DNA from: Herbaspirillum sp. alder98
GTDB taxonomy: Bacteria > Pseudomonadota > Gammaproteobacteria > Burkholderiales > Burkholderiaceae_D
NCBI RefSeq assembly: GCF_020179755.1
Contig: NZ_JAIUCY010000001.1
Location: 248,001 to 312,000 of the forward strand
Direction of reading: 5' to 3'
Length of the DNA: 64,000 bases
The notes under the pieces are model-generated. The model was not told the DNA's origin, searched no databases, and was given only the letters and a program-made list of their open reading frames with translations. Shown here piece after piece: positions 40,925 to 50,728 of the stretch; positions within the stretch are counted from its first letter, which is position 1, and each line of letters starts with the position of its first letter. The translations under genes and the position numbers were made by a program.

Positions 40925-41578
40925 TCAATGCGCGCCGCGCTTGAAGAAGAACAGGCCCGCGCCCACCAGCATCAATACGCCGCCGAAGAAGCGGTTCTGC
41001 GCCTTGATCGCCTTCTGGTTGCGAAAGAACCGCTGCAGGCGGCTGGCGGCATAGGCATAACCGTGCATCACGATCAGGTCGACCGTCACCATGGTCACGG
41101 CCAGCACCAGCAACTGCAGCCACAGCGGCCGGTCGTGATCGATGAACTGGGGCAGCACCGCCACCATGAACACGATGCCCTTGGGGTTGGTGGCATTGGT
41201 CAGGAAACCGGTGATACAACGCTGCCACCAGTGCTGGCCACGCGCGCTGCGGGCGCTGGCATTGGCGGCGTCCAGCACTTCGCCGTCTTGCGGCACCGGC
41301 GCGCGCCATTGCGAAAAACCCAGATAGATCAGGTAGGCGGCGCCCAGCACCTTGATGGTATTGAACGCGGTTTCGGATGCCACCAGCAACGAGCCGACGC
41401 CGGCGCCGGCAATCAGCAGCACCATCACCAATGCGATCTCCAGGCCAAGGATGGTGGCGCCGGTGCGGCGCACGCCGTAATTAAGTCCATGACTCATCGA
41501 CAACACCGCGCCCGATCCGGGCGAGATGGCGATGACGCAGGCGGCGACGAAGAATGCGAACCAGGTTTGATAGGCCAT
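40925..41578 (-). CDS. LysE/RhtB-family amino acid exporter
   Basis: A 217-aa inner-membrane protein with about six helices. The ATG at 41578 (MAYQTWFAFF) gives the standard length. The start FFVAACVIAISPGSGAV and the motif GFLTNATNPKGIVFMVAVLPQF are typical of the LysE/RhtB superfamily. The exported compound, such as homoserine, threonine or another amino acid, cannot be fixed by sequence. It is convergent with psiF and divergent from the DUF3096 gene. Confidence 0.9.
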   Translation of the reverse strand: MAYQTWFAFFVAACVIAISPGSGAVLSMSHGLNYGVRRTGATILGLEIALVMVLLIAGAGVGSLLVASETAFNTIKVLGAAYLIYLGFSQWRAPVPQDGEVLDAANASARSARGQHWWQRCITGFLTNATNPKGIVFMVAVLPQFIDHDRPLWLQLLVLAVTMVTVDLIVMHGYAYAASRLQRFFRNQKAIKAQNRFFGGVLMLVGAGLFFFKRGAH

Positions 41579-41709
41579 GCTTGATCTCAATTGCGGTGGG
41601 GAAAGCTCGACATTATAAAGACTTGTCTCACATTCCGTGCCGGCACCCGCAGTAGAACTTAGCGCCCGCCCCGACGTCTGACTGGCACCTAACAACGAGG
41701 AGAACCCCC

Positions 41710-41844
41710 ATGAACGTCCATCTCGCCTTTGGCCCCCTGGCCGCCCTGATCGCCGGCATATTGATTCTGGCCGTGCCGCGCCTGCTCAACTACATCGTGG
41801 CCTTGTATTTGATCGTCATCGGCCTGGTGGGCCTGTTCGGTTAA
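41710..41844 (+). CDS. DUF3096 small membrane protein
   Basis: A 44-aa protein, too short for usual gene cut-offs but well supported: a GAGGAG ribosome site seven bases ahead of the ATG, and a sequence that is almost entirely two hydrophobic segments (LAALIAGILILAVPRLLNYI and VALYLIVIGLVGLFG). This matches the DUF3096 family of unknown function. The Pro in the middle suggests a hairpin in the membrane. Confidence 0.8.
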   Translation: MNVHLAFGPLAALIAGILILAVPRLLNYIVALYLIVIGLVGLFG

Positions 41845-42026
41845 TCCCATCATAAATAGTTAGTGATCAGGATGGCAACGATTGCTTACAACTTCGCGAT
41901 GGATTGAAACAATTCGATGTCGTCCCCGGCGACGGCATTTCGTTATAGGAAGCAAGGCGCAACGAAATGGAAGCAACCAGCCTCCGGCGCCGAGCCTGAC
42001 TTCATTTACTTAACAAGGACATTGCC

Positions 42027-42293
42027 ATGAAAACCAAAGCCATCATCGTCGCTTCCCTTCTGTCGGCACTGACCCTGCCAGTATTCGCCCAGACCGGCAC
42101 AGCTACCGCCGGCGCCGGTGCACCCGCTTCGGCCCAGGGCACGCAGCCTGGCCCGGGCGCCGCCACCAAGGCAGAAGCAACCACCAAGGCCAAGGCCAAG
42201 CAAGCCAAGAACGCCACCAAGCGCACCGCCAAGAAAGCCAAGGCCAAGATGCAAGGCACCGACAAGCCGGCCGACAGCACCGCCGCCAAGTAA
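42027..42293 (+). CDS. Secreted Lys/Ala-rich small protein
   Basis: An 88-aa protein with a good AAGGA site and a clear signal peptide ending in VFAQ. The mature part has two halves: an uncharged Gly/Ala/Thr/Pro stretch, then a Lys/Ala-rich tail (TKAKAKQAKNATKRTAKKAK) resembling the tail of linker histones or acid-shock proteins. The function is unknown. A high positive charge on an exported protein suggests binding to nucleic acid, anionic polymers or the cell surface. A terminator follows. Confidence 0.7.
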   Translation: MKTKAIIVASLLSALTLPVFAQTGTATAGAGAPASAQGTQPGPGAATKAEATTKAKAKQAKNATKRTAKKAKAKMQGTDKPADSTAAK

Positions 42294-42347
42294 CACAGCA
42301 GTGCCTTCGCGGAGCCTGGCTCCGCCCATGTCAGGGATGACTTGGAG

Positions 42348-42386
42348 ATGCCGCATCATCCGTCCAACCGATGATGCGGCATTTTT
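42348..42386 (+). terminator. Terminator between the Lys-rich protein and tilS
   Basis: A perfect 13-bp stem (ATGCCGCATCATC / GATGATGCGGCAT) with a 9-nt loop and TTTT. It ends at the tilS stop codon and may serve both directions. Confidence 0.88.
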
Positions 42387-43795
42387 CATGCCTGGCCAGT
42401 TGCGGTCCCAGCCTGCCAGCGCAGCCGCACACGCGGCCCGAGCGTGACCAGATGGGTGCAATCCATGCCGACGCCGGCGGCAAATAACAGGTTGCGCCCG
42501 GAAAACAGCAGCGGCAGGAATGGCCGTTCCCAGGCCGGCACATCAGCCGCCTGGTATTGCTGCTTCAGGCTGCGCGCCGGGCGATTCATGGCCAGCCGGA
42601 GTCGCTCGCCGCCACTGCGCCCCCGCACCTCCAGCGGCTGCGCGCGCAACCACTCGGCGTCCAGCCCGGGCGTGACGCTATCGTCGGCGTCGATCACCTC
42701 GACATGCAGCACGCCATAACAATGCGGCACCGGCAGGCTGGCTTCGCCCTGCCACGGCAACGGCAGCACGACCGGCTCTTCTTCGTCGGGGTCGGGCAGC
42801 ACGCGGCGCGGCGCCAGGTAGACCCGCTCGCGATATCGATGCACTTCACCATCGGGATGCGACACGCACAGCTGCGACTCTTCACGCGCGGTGAGCAGTT
42901 GCGTACGCATCTGTTCCATCCACGCCAGCGACGGCATGCGCATGCCGCGCAAGCCGAACCAGTGACGCATCAAATTGAAAAAACGCTGCTCGCTCAGGCG
43001 CCGCAGGGCCGGCATCAGCAAGTGATCCTCATGACGGCATTGCACCAGATCCAGTTCGGCAATCTCCTGCAGCAACTGCTGCGCGTTCTGGGCATGCACC
43101 GCCGTGCGCGCCAGGCGCTGCTGGTAGCCGGCGAAATCCTGCTCCAGCACCGGCATCAGACGATGCCGCAGCGCGTTGCGGGCATAACGGACATTGGCGT
43201 TGGATTCGTCTTCGACGTGGGCCAGCTGGCGCGCGCTCGCATAGGCCTCGATCTGCTTGCGGGTCACCCCCAGCAGCGGGCGCACGATCACCGTATCGGC
43301 GTCGCCCAGCAACGCCGGCGCGGTCTGCCCCGAAGGCATCGCCGACATCCCCGCAAGGCCACTGCCGCGCAGCAGTTGCAGCAAGACCGTCTCGGCCTGG
43401 TCATCCTGGTGATGCGCCGTCAGCAGCAGCTGCGCCCCATGCTGGCGACACAAGCGCCCCAATGCGGCATAACGCGCCACGCGCGCCACCTCTTCGATAC
43501 CCTGCCCGCTGCCCTGGTCCAGCTGCACGCACTCGGCGTCGAAGCTGACGCCTAGCGCGGCGCAACGCTCACGGCAATGCGCCAGCCAGCCGTCGGCGTC
43601 CGTACTGAGCCCGTGATGGACATGCAGGGCGATCAGCCTGAAGCCGTCGCGGGCGGCCATAACGGCGGCGGCATCGAGCAGCACCGACGAATCGAGTCCG
43701 CCGCTGTAGGCCAGCGCCAGCGTCTTGGGGGGAGCAACCAGGCTGGCCTGGAGAGCATGCATTACCGGAACAATCGAGGGAGTGGTATCGGCCAT
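42386..43795 (-). CDS. tilS: tRNA(Ile)-lysidine synthetase
   Basis: A 469-aa enzyme that puts lysidine at the wobble C of the CAU tRNA-Ile so it reads AUA. The PP-loop is at residues 31-36 in AYSGGLDSSVLL. Motifs LTAHHQDDQAETVLLQLLRGSG and RYARNALRHRLMPVLE are characteristic. I chose the ATG at 43795 (MADTTPSIVP); the frame is open far upstream but runs into accA, and no strong ribosome site distinguishes starts. It lies downstream of accA on the same strand, an order common in this clade. Confidence 0.92.
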   Translation of the reverse strand: MADTTPSIVPVMHALQASLVAPPKTLALAYSGGLDSSVLLDAAAVMAARDGFRLIALHVHHGLSTDADGWLAHCRERCAALGVSFDAECVQLDQGSGQGIEEVARVARYAALGRLCRQHGAQLLLTAHHQDDQAETVLLQLLRGSGLAGMSAMPSGQTAPALLGDADTVIVRPLLGVTRKQIEAYASARQLAHVEDESNANVRYARNALRHRLMPVLEQDFAGYQQRLARTAVHAQNAQQLLQEIAELDLVQCRHEDHLLMPALRRLSEQRFFNLMRHWFGLRGMRMPSLAWMEQMRTQLLTAREESQLCVSHPDGEVHRYRERVYLAPRRVLPDPDEEEPVVLPLPWQGEASLPVPHCYGVLHVEVIDADDSVTPGLDAEWLRAQPLEVRGRSGGERLRLAMNRPARSLKQQYQAADVPAWERPFLPLLFSGRNLLFAAGVGMDCTHLVTLGPRVRLRWQAGTATGQA

Positions 43796-43854
43796 GGTGA
43801 ATAACGCTAACGGTCTGTGAATGTGAACAGCAGGCAGAGCGGCCCAGAAACGAC

Positions 43855-43885
43855 AAAACGCCAGCGAATACAATCGCTGGCGTTT
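43855..43885 (-). terminator. Terminator after accA
   Basis: A perfect 12-bp stem (AAACGCCAGCGA / TCGCTGGCGTTT) with a 6-nt loop and a short T-run (TTTTG), so possibly a leaky stop before tilS. Confidence 0.75.
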
Positions 43886-43926
43886 GCCTGGACGGGAGAT
43901 GTCGCAGCAGGGGCTGCGGCGGCCCA

Positions 43927-44907
43927 TCATTCGGTCGAATTCAATTCCTTGAACTTGCCATAGGACATCAGCTTTTCGTGACGCGCCGCCAGCAATTCCT
44001 TGGTCTTGACGCCCTGGAACTGGCGCAAGGTGTCGGACAGCGCGCGCTTGAGCAAGCCGGCCATCTGCTTCGGGTCGCGGTGCGCGCCACCCAGCGGCTC
44101 GTTGACGATCTTGTCGATCAGGCCGATGGCCTTGAGTCGATGCGCCGTCAGGCCCAGCGCTTCGGCGGCATCGGCGGCGCGGTCGGCGGTCTTCCACAGG
44201 ATCGATGCGCAACCTTCCGGCGAGATCACCGAATAGGTCGCATATTGCAGCATCAGCACCGAGTCGCCCACGGCGATGGCCAGCGCCCCGCCCGAACCGC
44301 CTTCGCCGATGATGGTGGCAATCAGCGGCACCTTCAGTTCGGCCATCACGTACAGGTTGTGACCGATCGCCTCGGACTGGCCACGCTCTTCAGCGTCGAT
44401 GCCGGGGAAAGCGCCCGGGGTGTCGACGAAGGTAAAGATAGGCAAATTGAATTTCTCGGCCACCTTCATCAGGCGCATCGCCTTGCGATAGCCTTCCGGC
44501 TTGGGCATGCCGAAGTTGCGCATTGCGCGTTCCTTGGTGTCGCGCCCCTTCTGGTGACCGATCACCATGCAGGCCTGACCGTTGAAACGGGCCAGACCGC
44601 CGACGATGGACTGGTCGTCCGAGAAGGTACGGTCGCCATGCAGCTCGTGAAAATCGGTAAAGATCTCACGCACGTAGTCCATGGTGTAGGGACGCTGCGG
44701 ATGGCGGGCAATCTGCGACACCTGCCATGGCGTGAGCTTGGCGTAGATGTCCTTGGTCAGTTGCTGGCTTTTCTTGACCAGGCGTTCGATCTCTTCCGAG
44801 ATGTCGACTGCCGAGTCGTCCTGCACAAAACGCAACTCTTCGATCTTGGCGTCAAGCTCGGCGATGGCCTGCTCGAAGCCCAGAAAAGTGGTTGTCGATT
44901 TACTCAT
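43927..44907 (-). CDS. accA: Acetyl-CoA carboxylase carboxyltransferase subunit alpha
   Basis: A 326-aa subunit that, with AccD, transfers the carboxyl group from biotin to acetyl-CoA at the start of fatty-acid synthesis. AAAAAGGAACAC precedes the ATG. The crotonase-fold signature [23 protein letters not shown]... and [15 protein letters not shown] are present, as is the [14 protein letters not shown] segment. It lies between tilS and the DNA glycosylase gene. Confidence 0.96.
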   Translation of the reverse strand: MSKSTTTFLGFEQAIAELDAKIEELRFVQDDSAVDISEEIERLVKKSQQLTKDIYAKLTPWQVSQIARHPQRPYTMDYVREIFTDFHELHGDRTFSDDQSIVGGLARFNGQACMVIGHQKGRDTKERAMRNFGMPKPEGYRKAMRLMKVAEKFNLPIFTFVDTPGAFPGIDAEERGQSEAIGHNLYVMAELKVPLIATIIGEGGSGGALAIAVGDSVLMLQYATYSVISPEGCASILWKTADRAADAAEALGLTAHRLKAIGLIDKIVNEPLGGAHRDPKQMAGLLKRALSDTLRQFQGVKTKELLAARHEKLMSYGKFKELNSTE

Positions 44908-45054
44908 TGTGTTCCTTTTTCAACAAGTCCGATGGCGGCTGAGGCATTGGTTTGTGCGCTACGCAGCCTTGGCATCGGGTTGCCTGCAATCTTGCGAGGA
45001 GCGGAGTATACACCAGCGCACACGGCACTGGCGTACCCACCCTCGTCCCCCATC

Positions 45055-45714
45055 TCAGGTACTGGAAGGCCTCGGGTCGAGGCTGCGCCACAGGTACCAG
45101 GTGGCAACGGTGCGCCACGGTTCCCAGTTCGCGGCGACTTCGCGCGCGTCGCTGCGCGACACGGGCTCGCCCGAAAAATAACTATCGCTGATGCCCTTGA
45201 GCAATCCCGGGTCATCCAGCGGCAGCACATTCGGGCGCAGCAGATTAAATATCAAAAACATCTCGGCTGTCCAGCGGCCGATGCCGCGGATCTGGATCAT
45301 CTCGGCGATGACGTCCTCGTCCTCCATCTCGGCCCATTTGTCCGGATGCACGGTCTTGGCCTTGAAATGGTTGGCCAGGTCGAGGATGTATTCGGCCTTG
45401 CGCTTGGACAGTCCGCAATCGGCCAGGCCGTCGAGCCCGACCCGGATCACCTGCCCCGGCTGGCAGCGCGGACATGTCTCCAGAAAACGTTGCCAGACGG
45501 CATTGGCCGCCTTGGTCGAGATCTGCTGCCCGATCACCGAGCGCGCCAGCGTGGTGAAGGCGTCGCCGCGCACGGTCAGTTGCAGGTCGCCGAACTGCGG
45601 AATCAGCTTGCGCATGATGCGGTCGCGCTTCATCAGTTCGGCCTTGGCCTCTTCCCAATAGGCGGGCACGATCAGCGATGGATCGGGCGCACTCATCTTG
45701 TCGATCGTATTCAA
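45055..45714 (-). CDS. DNA-3-methyladenine glycosylase (AlkA/HhH-GPD)
   Basis: A 219-aa base-excision-repair enzyme. The helix-hairpin-helix motif is IQIRGIGRWTAEMFL, followed by the loop PLDDPGLLKG with the catalytic Asp. The first 80 residues hold the AlkA-type SVIGQQISTKAA segment. The start may be TTG at 45714, which is 1 bp past the cysS stop and has GGAG eight bases ahead, or the ATG six codons later. It is probably co-transcribed with cysS. Confidence 0.9.
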   Translation of the reverse strand: MNTIDKMSAPDPSLIVPAYWEEAKAELMKRDRIMRKLIPQFGDLQLTVRGDAFTTLARSVIGQQISTKAANAVWQRFLETCPRCQPGQVIRVGLDGLADCGLSKRKAEYILDLANHFKAKTVHPDKWAEMEDEDVIAEMIQIRGIGRWTAEMFLIFNLLRPNVLPLDDPGLLKGISDSYFSGEPVSRSDAREVAANWEPWRTVATWYLWRSLDPRPSST

Positions 45715-45715
45715 C

Positions 45716-47110
45716 TCAAGCTCTCCGCCATTCGGTCAGCCCGCCCGGTTTGTCTTCAAGGACCACACCCGCCGCCGTCAGCTCGCCACGGATCCGGTCG
45801 GCCTCGGCGAAGTTGCGTGCCGCCTTGGCCGCGCCGCGTGCGGCAATCAATGCCTCGATGGCCGCCTGGTCGATACCGCCCACGGCCGCCACGCCCCCCT
45901 TGAGAAAATCTTCCGGGTCGCGTTGCAGCAAGCCCAACTGCGCCGCCAGCTGGCGCAACTGCAGCGAAGCCTGCGCACTGCGGGTGCGGTTGACTTCATT
46001 GGCCAGCTCGAACAGCACCGACAGCGCCAGGGGCGTGTTGAAGTCGTCGTTCATGGCGTCGGCGAAGCGCCGGGCTGCATCGTCGGCGTTGACGGCGTCG
46101 ACGGCCGCCGCCGGCGCGACTTCCTTGAGCGCGGTATAAAGACGCGTCAGTGCCTGGCGGGCGTCGTCCAGGTGCGCGTCCGAATAGTTGAGCGGACTGC
46201 GATAGTGTGCCCGCAGGATGAAGAAACGCACCACTTCCGGATCGTACTGTTGCAACACGTCACGGATGGTGAAGAAGTTACCCAGCGACTTCGACATCTT
46301 TTCATTGTCGACCCGTACGAAACCGTTGTGCATCCAGTAATTGACGAAGGCGTGACCATGCGCGCCTTCGGACTGGGCGATTTCGTTTTCGTGATGCGGA
46401 AACTGCAGGTCCTGGCCGCCGCCATGGATGTCAAAATGTTCACCCAGCAGGTCGCCGGCCATGGCCGAGCACTCGATGTGCCAGCCCGGACGGCCACAGC
46501 CCCATGTCGAGTCCCACTTGGCCTCGTCCGGCTCGCTCGCCTTGGCCGCCTTCCACAAGACGAAGTCGAGCGGATCGCGCTTGCCGGTGTTGACGTCGAC
46601 CCGTTCGCCTGCGCGCAGGTCGTCGAGCGACTTGCCCGACAGCCGGCCATAGCCGGGAAACTCGCGCACGGCATAGTTGACGTCACCGTCCTCGGCCAGA
46701 TAGGCCAGGCCGTTGGCCTCCAGCTTGCGGATCAATTCCAGCATCTGCGGCACGTACTGCGTGGCGCGTGGCTCGTGGTCGGGGCGCTGCACCCCCAGGG
46801 CGTCGGCGTCCTCGTTCATGGCGACGATGAAGCGCTCGGTCAGCTGCTTGATCGATTCGCCATTCTCGAGCGCGCGCTTGATGATCTTGTCGTCGATATC
46901 GGTGATGTTGCGCACATAGGTGACGTCGTAACCGACGCTGCGCAGCCAGCGCTGCACCATATCGAACACCACCATCACGCGGGCGTGGCCGAGATGACAG
47001 AAGTCATAGACGGTCATGCCGCACACGTACAAGCGCACCTTGCCTGGTTCGATAGGGGAAAAGGTCTGCTTATCACGCGCCAGCGTGTTGTAGATTTTGA
47101 GCTCGCTCAT
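45716..47110 (-). CDS. cysS: Cysteinyl-tRNA synthetase
   Basis: A 464-aa class I aminoacyl-tRNA synthetase. The HIGH-type motif is HLGH at residues 39-42 and the KMSKS motif is in [10 protein letters not shown]. Zinc ligands include Cys30 and the [12 protein letters not shown] segment with a later HHENE. The start at ATG 47110 ([10 protein letters not shown]) is standard. It is divergent from the TPR gene. Confidence 0.96.
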   Translation of the reverse strand: MSELKIYNTLARDKQTFSPIEPGKVRLYVCGMTVYDFCHLGHARVMVVFDMVQRWLRSVGYDVTYVRNITDIDDKIIKRALENGESIKQLTERFIVAMNEDADALGVQRPDHEPRATQYVPQMLELIRKLEANGLAYLAEDGDVNYAVREFPGYGRLSGKSLDDLRAGERVDVNTGKRDPLDFVLWKAAKASEPDEAKWDSTWGCGRPGWHIECSAMAGDLLGEHFDIHGGGQDLQFPHHENEIAQSEGAHGHAFVNYWMHNGFVRVDNEKMSKSLGNFFTIRDVLQQYDPEVVRFFILRAHYRSPLNYSDAHLDDARQALTRLYTALKEVAPAAAVDAVNADDAARRFADAMNDDFNTPLALSVLFELANEVNRTRSAQASLQLRQLAAQLGLLQRDPEDFLKGGVAAVGGIDQAAIEALIAARGAAKAARNFAEADRIRGELTAAGVVLEDKPGGLTEWRRA

Positions 47111-47333
47111 GGGATGGTAATTCTTGGTTCGGCCGCGCCGGATGGCAGTACTGCGATCTTGCCCCGCGCGATGATCAGAGGCTTGGAGAGTGCTTTGAGG
47201 AAGGCCATGGGGCCTCCCGGTCATTGTTCTAGCAACGTCTGCAACATGAACGCATCACGATAGCCAAACCTCTTTTTGCAGTGCCCGTTTGATATAAAAT
47301 GCCAACTTTCGTCGAGTATAGCATTGATAAACC

Positions 47334-48839
47334 ATGCCCCAAGAATCAAAAGAACAGCCATCCACTCATGGTTTGCGCGGTTTGATCAATAAGGCCGCCC
47401 CCAGGACGGCCTTGCTGTCGGGGCTGATGGCCGCACTCTTTACGGTGGCCGCGCCGGCCAGCGAAATGTCGGACATCAACAAGTTGCTGCGCTCGGGCCA
47501 ATACGCCGAGGCGCTCACGCGCACCGACGCCAACCTGGCCAAGCACCCCCGCGATGCGCAACTGCGTTTCACGAAAGGACTGATCTTAGCAGAACAAAAC
47601 CGTTCTGCCGAGGCCATCGCCATCTTCGTCAAGCTCACCGAAGACTTCCCGGATCTGCCCGAGCCGTACAACAACCTGGCCGTGCTGTACGCCGCCGATG
47701 GCCAGTACGACCGTGCCCGCGCGGCGCTGGACATGGCCATGCGGACCAACCCGACCTACGCCACCGCCCTCGAGAACCTGGGCGACGTCTACGCCCGCCT
47801 GGCCAGCCAGGCCTATGACAAGGCGCTGCAGATCGATCCCGCCAACAAGGTGCCGCAACCAAAGCTGACGCTGCTGCGTTCGCTCAACGGCAACACCACA
47901 GGCGGCACCGTGCCACGCCTGGCCAGCGCCGCCGGCGCCACCAGCCAGTCGAACCGGGACGCCCAGGCGCAGGCCAAGGCGCGCGCCGACGCCGCCGCCG
48001 CCGAACAGCAGGAACGCAGCCGGGCGCTGGCCGCCGAAAAGGCCACCCAGCAAGCCGCCGCCGACCGCGCCGCCGCTGAGAAAACCGCCATCTCCAAGGC
48101 CGCGGCCGACCGCGCCAATGCCGATCGCGCTGCAGCCGACAAGGCCAGCGCCGAACACGCCGCCGCCGAAAAGGCGATTGCCGACCGTGCCGCGGCTGAC
48201 CGCGCCGCCGCCGACAAGCAGCGTGCCGACAAACTGGCCGCCGAGCGCGCCGCCGCCGAGCAGAAACAGAAAGAGCTGAAGGAACAGAAAGAACAGAAGG
48301 AACTGAAGGACAAGGAAAAAGCCGAGCGCCTGGCCAAGGACAAGGCCGACCGCCTCGAGAAGGAAAAGACCGAGCGCGCCGAACGCGAAAAGGCGCAGCA
48401 GGCCGAGAAACTGGCCGCCGCCGACAAGGCAGCGCAGGCCAAGGCCGCAGCAGAAAAGGCCAAGGCCGAGAAGGCGAAGGCCGACGCCGGCGCCGAGCAG
48501 GACAAGGCCATCGTGCTGGCCGCGCTCAACAGCTGGGCCCGCGCATGGAGCGACAAGGACGTGCGCGGTTACCTGGGCCACTATGCCAGCGACTTCGAGA
48601 CGCCCAAGGGCGCCAGCCGCAAGGAATGGGCCGAGGAGCGTCGCGCCCGCATCGAGGACAAGGGCCACATCACCGTCAAGGTGAGCAACGCCCAGATCAC
48701 CATCAAGGGCAATACCGCAGTGGTGCGTTACCGGCAGATATATAATTCCAACCGGCTGACGGTGGACAGCCGCAAGACACTGGTGTTTGTCAAACAAGGC
48801 AACCGGTGGCTCATCAAACAGGAACGGTCGGGGGGATAA
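47334..48839 (+). CDS. TPR protein with long Ala/Glu/Lys coiled region and NTF2-like C-terminal domain
   Basis: A 501-aa predicted envelope protein. A signal/anchor helix (~residues 25-43) is followed by TPR repeats (QYAEALTRTDANLAKHP onward, to ~170), a 200-residue low-complexity region rich in AADRAAAEK-type repeats, and a C-terminal ~105-residue NTF2-like domain (LNSWARAWSDKDVRGYLGHY). That domain is also present in the next gene's product (Cds6-like). The long charged middle is likely helical and may span the periplasm. The stop overlaps the start of the next gene by one base, so the two act together. The precise function is unknown. Confidence 0.75.
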   Translation: MPQESKEQPSTHGLRGLINKAAPRTALLSGLMAALFTVAAPASEMSDINKLLRSGQYAEALTRTDANLAKHPRDAQLRFTKGLILAEQNRSAEAIAIFVKLTEDFPDLPEPYNNLAVLYAADGQYDRARAALDMAMRTNPTYATALENLGDVYARLASQAYDKALQIDPANKVPQPKLTLLRSLNGNTTGGTVPRLASAAGATSQSNRDAQAQAKARADAAAAEQQERSRALAAEKATQQAAADRAAAEKTAISKAAADRANADRAAADKASAEHAAAEKAIADRAAADRAAADKQRADKLAAERAAAEQKQKELKEQKEQKELKDKEKAERLAKDKADRLEKEKTERAEREKAQQAEKLAAADKAAQAKAAAEKAKAEKAKADAGAEQDKAIVLAALNSWARAWSDKDVRGYLGHYASDFETPKGASRKEWAEERRARIEDKGHITVKVSNAQITIKGNTAVVRYRQIYNSNRLTVDSRKTLVFVKQGNRWLIKQERSGG

Positions 48840-50089
48840 TGGTTGCTGATGCTTTGCAGCGGCGTTCGGCGCGCGCGCTGGGATGCCTGTTGATGCTGTG
48901 CCTGGCGGGCCTGCCCACCAGCGGCAGCATTGCCTCCTCGTCGTCGATCCCGCCGCAGCAGAACGCGGTCAGCGTGGCGACCGGCAAGACCGATCCCGAG
49001 GCGCTGCTCATCGAGATCTATAAGGATCTGGGCGCCAACCGCCTGCGCGACGCCCAGTCCAAGGCCGATGCGCTGGTGGCCGCCTACCCGACTTTCCGGC
49101 TGGGCCATCTGGTGCAGGGCGACTTGCTGATGATGCATGCGCGCCCGGTGCGCGCCTTCGGCGCCATGCCCGACGCCCCGCAGGAAAAACTCAAGGAACT
49201 GCGCGAAGAAGCCACCGTACGGCTGCGCTCGCTGCAGGAAAAGCCGGACCCGATGCTGATCCCCAAGGCGGTGCTGCAGGTCGGCGAGGATCAGAAGAAC
49301 GTGTTCGTGGTCGATACTTCGCGCTCGCGCATGTACGTCTATGAAAACCAGGCCGGCGAGCTCAAGTACCAGACCGACTATTACATCTCGCAGGGCCGCT
49401 TCGGCGCCAACAAGTCCAAGGAAGGCGACCAGCGCACGCCGATCGGCGTGTACTACGTCAACAACCGCATTCCCGGCCCCAAGCTGCCGGACTTCTATGG
49501 CACCGGCGCGCTGCCGCTGTCGTACCCCAACGAATGGGACAAGCGCAACGGTCGCAGCGGCTACGGCATCTGGCTGCATGGCACGCCGTCCGACAACTTC
49601 AGTCGCCCGCCACTGTCCTCCGACGGTTGCGTGGTGCTGGCCAATCCTGACCTGCAGAACGTGTATGCCACCGCCGAGGTCGGCAAGACGGTGGTGGTGA
49701 TCAGCCAGCACGTGCAGTTTGTCGACAAGGGCGAATGGAACCGCCAGCGCGAGGAAGCCTCCAGCATGCTGGATCAATGGCAACAGTCGCTGGAAGGCGC
49801 GGATAACGACAAGATGCTGTCCTATTATTCGCGCGACTTCCGCTCGCCATTGGGCGAGAGCCTGCCGACCTGGTTTGCGCGCCAGCAAAAGAGTCTGAAC
49901 GGGGCCCGCTTCACCAGTGTCAAACTGCGCGATGTCAGCCTGTTCCGTTATCCGGGTCCGGATGACATGATCGTCGGCACTTTTACCCAGGAAAGCGCCG
50001 TGGGCAAGAGCAAGAATGCGGTTCGCAAGCGCCAGTACTGGGTGCGCGAAGGATCGCAATGGAAAATTATTTACGAAGGTAACGCATGA
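48839..50089 (+). CDS. L,D-transpeptidase (YkuD) with C-terminal NTF2-like domain
   Basis: A 416-aa exported protein. The ATG overlaps the previous stop (TAATG) and follows a GGGGGG ribosome site. A signal or anchor helix is at residues ~13-30. A YkuD domain has the catalytic His in IWLHGTPSD and Cys in SSDGCVVL. The C-terminal ~110 residues ([20 protein letters not shown]) form an NTF2-like domain like that of the upstream product. Proteins of this type link peptidoglycan stems or attach lipoproteins to them. It belongs to an operon with ppiA and probably the TPR gene. Confidence 0.87.
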   Translation: MVADALQRRSARALGCLLMLCLAGLPTSGSIASSSSIPPQQNAVSVATGKTDPEALLIEIYKDLGANRLRDAQSKADALVAAYPTFRLGHLVQGDLLMMHARPVRAFGAMPDAPQEKLKELREEATVRLRSLQEKPDPMLIPKAVLQVGEDQKNVFVVDTSRSRMYVYENQAGELKYQTDYYISQGRFGANKSKEGDQRTPIGVYYVNNRIPGPKLPDFYGTGALPLSYPNEWDKRNGRSGYGIWLHGTPSDNFSRPPLSSDGCVVLANPDLQNVYATAEVGKTVVVISQHVQFVDKGEWNRQREEASSMLDQWQQSLEGADNDKMLSYYSRDFRSPLGESLPTWFARQQKSLNGARFTSVKLRDVSLFRYPGPDDMIVGTFTQESAVGKSKNAVRKRQYWVREGSQWKIIYEGNA

Positions 50090-50655
50090 TCATCTCCCGC
50101 CGTAACTTGGTAGCTGCCGTAGTCGCCCTGTCGCTGTCGTCCTCGATGCTGTCGTCGGCATTTGCCGCCGATGCCCCGCGCGTCCTGATCAAGACCAATG
50201 TCGGCGACATCGTGGTCGAGCTCAACCCCGAGAAGGCACCGATCTCGTCCGAGAACTTCCTCAAGTACGTCAAGAAGGGCCAGTACACCGGCACCCTGTT
50301 TCACCGGGTCATCAACGGCTTCATGATCCAGGGCGGTGGCTACGACAAGAACATGCGCGAGAAAGAGACTGCCGCGCCGATCCAGAACGAAGCCAAAAAC
50401 GGTTTGAAGAACGAGGTTTATACTATCGCCATGGCGCGTACTTCCGCTCCGCATTCGGCGACTGCCCAGTTCTTCATCAATGTGGCCAATAACAGCGCGC
50501 TCGACTACCCGAGCCGCGACGGCTGGGGTTACGCCGTATTTGGCAAGGTGGTGCAAGGCGCCGAGGTGGTCGACAAGATCAAGCAGGTGCAGACCGGGCC
50601 TGGCGACGTGCCCGTGACACCGGTCGTGATCGAATCGGCAACACAGGTCAAGTAA
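50086..50655 (+). CDS. ppiA: Periplasmic cyclophilin-type peptidyl-prolyl isomerase
   Basis: A 189-aa isomerase with a signal peptide ending SAFAAD. The cyclophilin fold shows [14 protein letters not shown], the catalytic Arg in FHRV, and the [13 protein letters not shown] segment. The start codon overlaps the L,D-transpeptidase stop (ATGA), so they are coupled. It is paired with the cytoplasmic ppiB; a hairpin terminator separates them. Confidence 0.92.
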   Translation: MIISRRNLVAAVVALSLSSSMLSSAFAADAPRVLIKTNVGDIVVELNPEKAPISSENFLKYVKKGQYTGTLFHRVINGFMIQGGGYDKNMREKETAAPIQNEAKNGLKNEVYTIAMARTSAPHSATAQFFINVANNSALDYPSRDGWGYAVFGKVVQGAEVVDKIKQVQTGPGDVPVTPVVIESATQVK

Positions 50656-50672
50656 GCGTCTGGAATGTATTA

Positions 50673-50705
50673 GGCCGGCCCCTGCGGGCCGCCTGTTTTT
50701 TTATT
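50673..50705 (+). terminator. Terminator between ppiA and ppiB
   Basis: A GC-rich hairpin (core CGGCCC / GGGCCG with a CTGC loop) followed by seven Ts. It lets ppiB be expressed separately or attenuates read-through. Confidence 0.75.
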
Positions 50706-50728
50706 TATCATCAAGCAAAGGATTCAAC

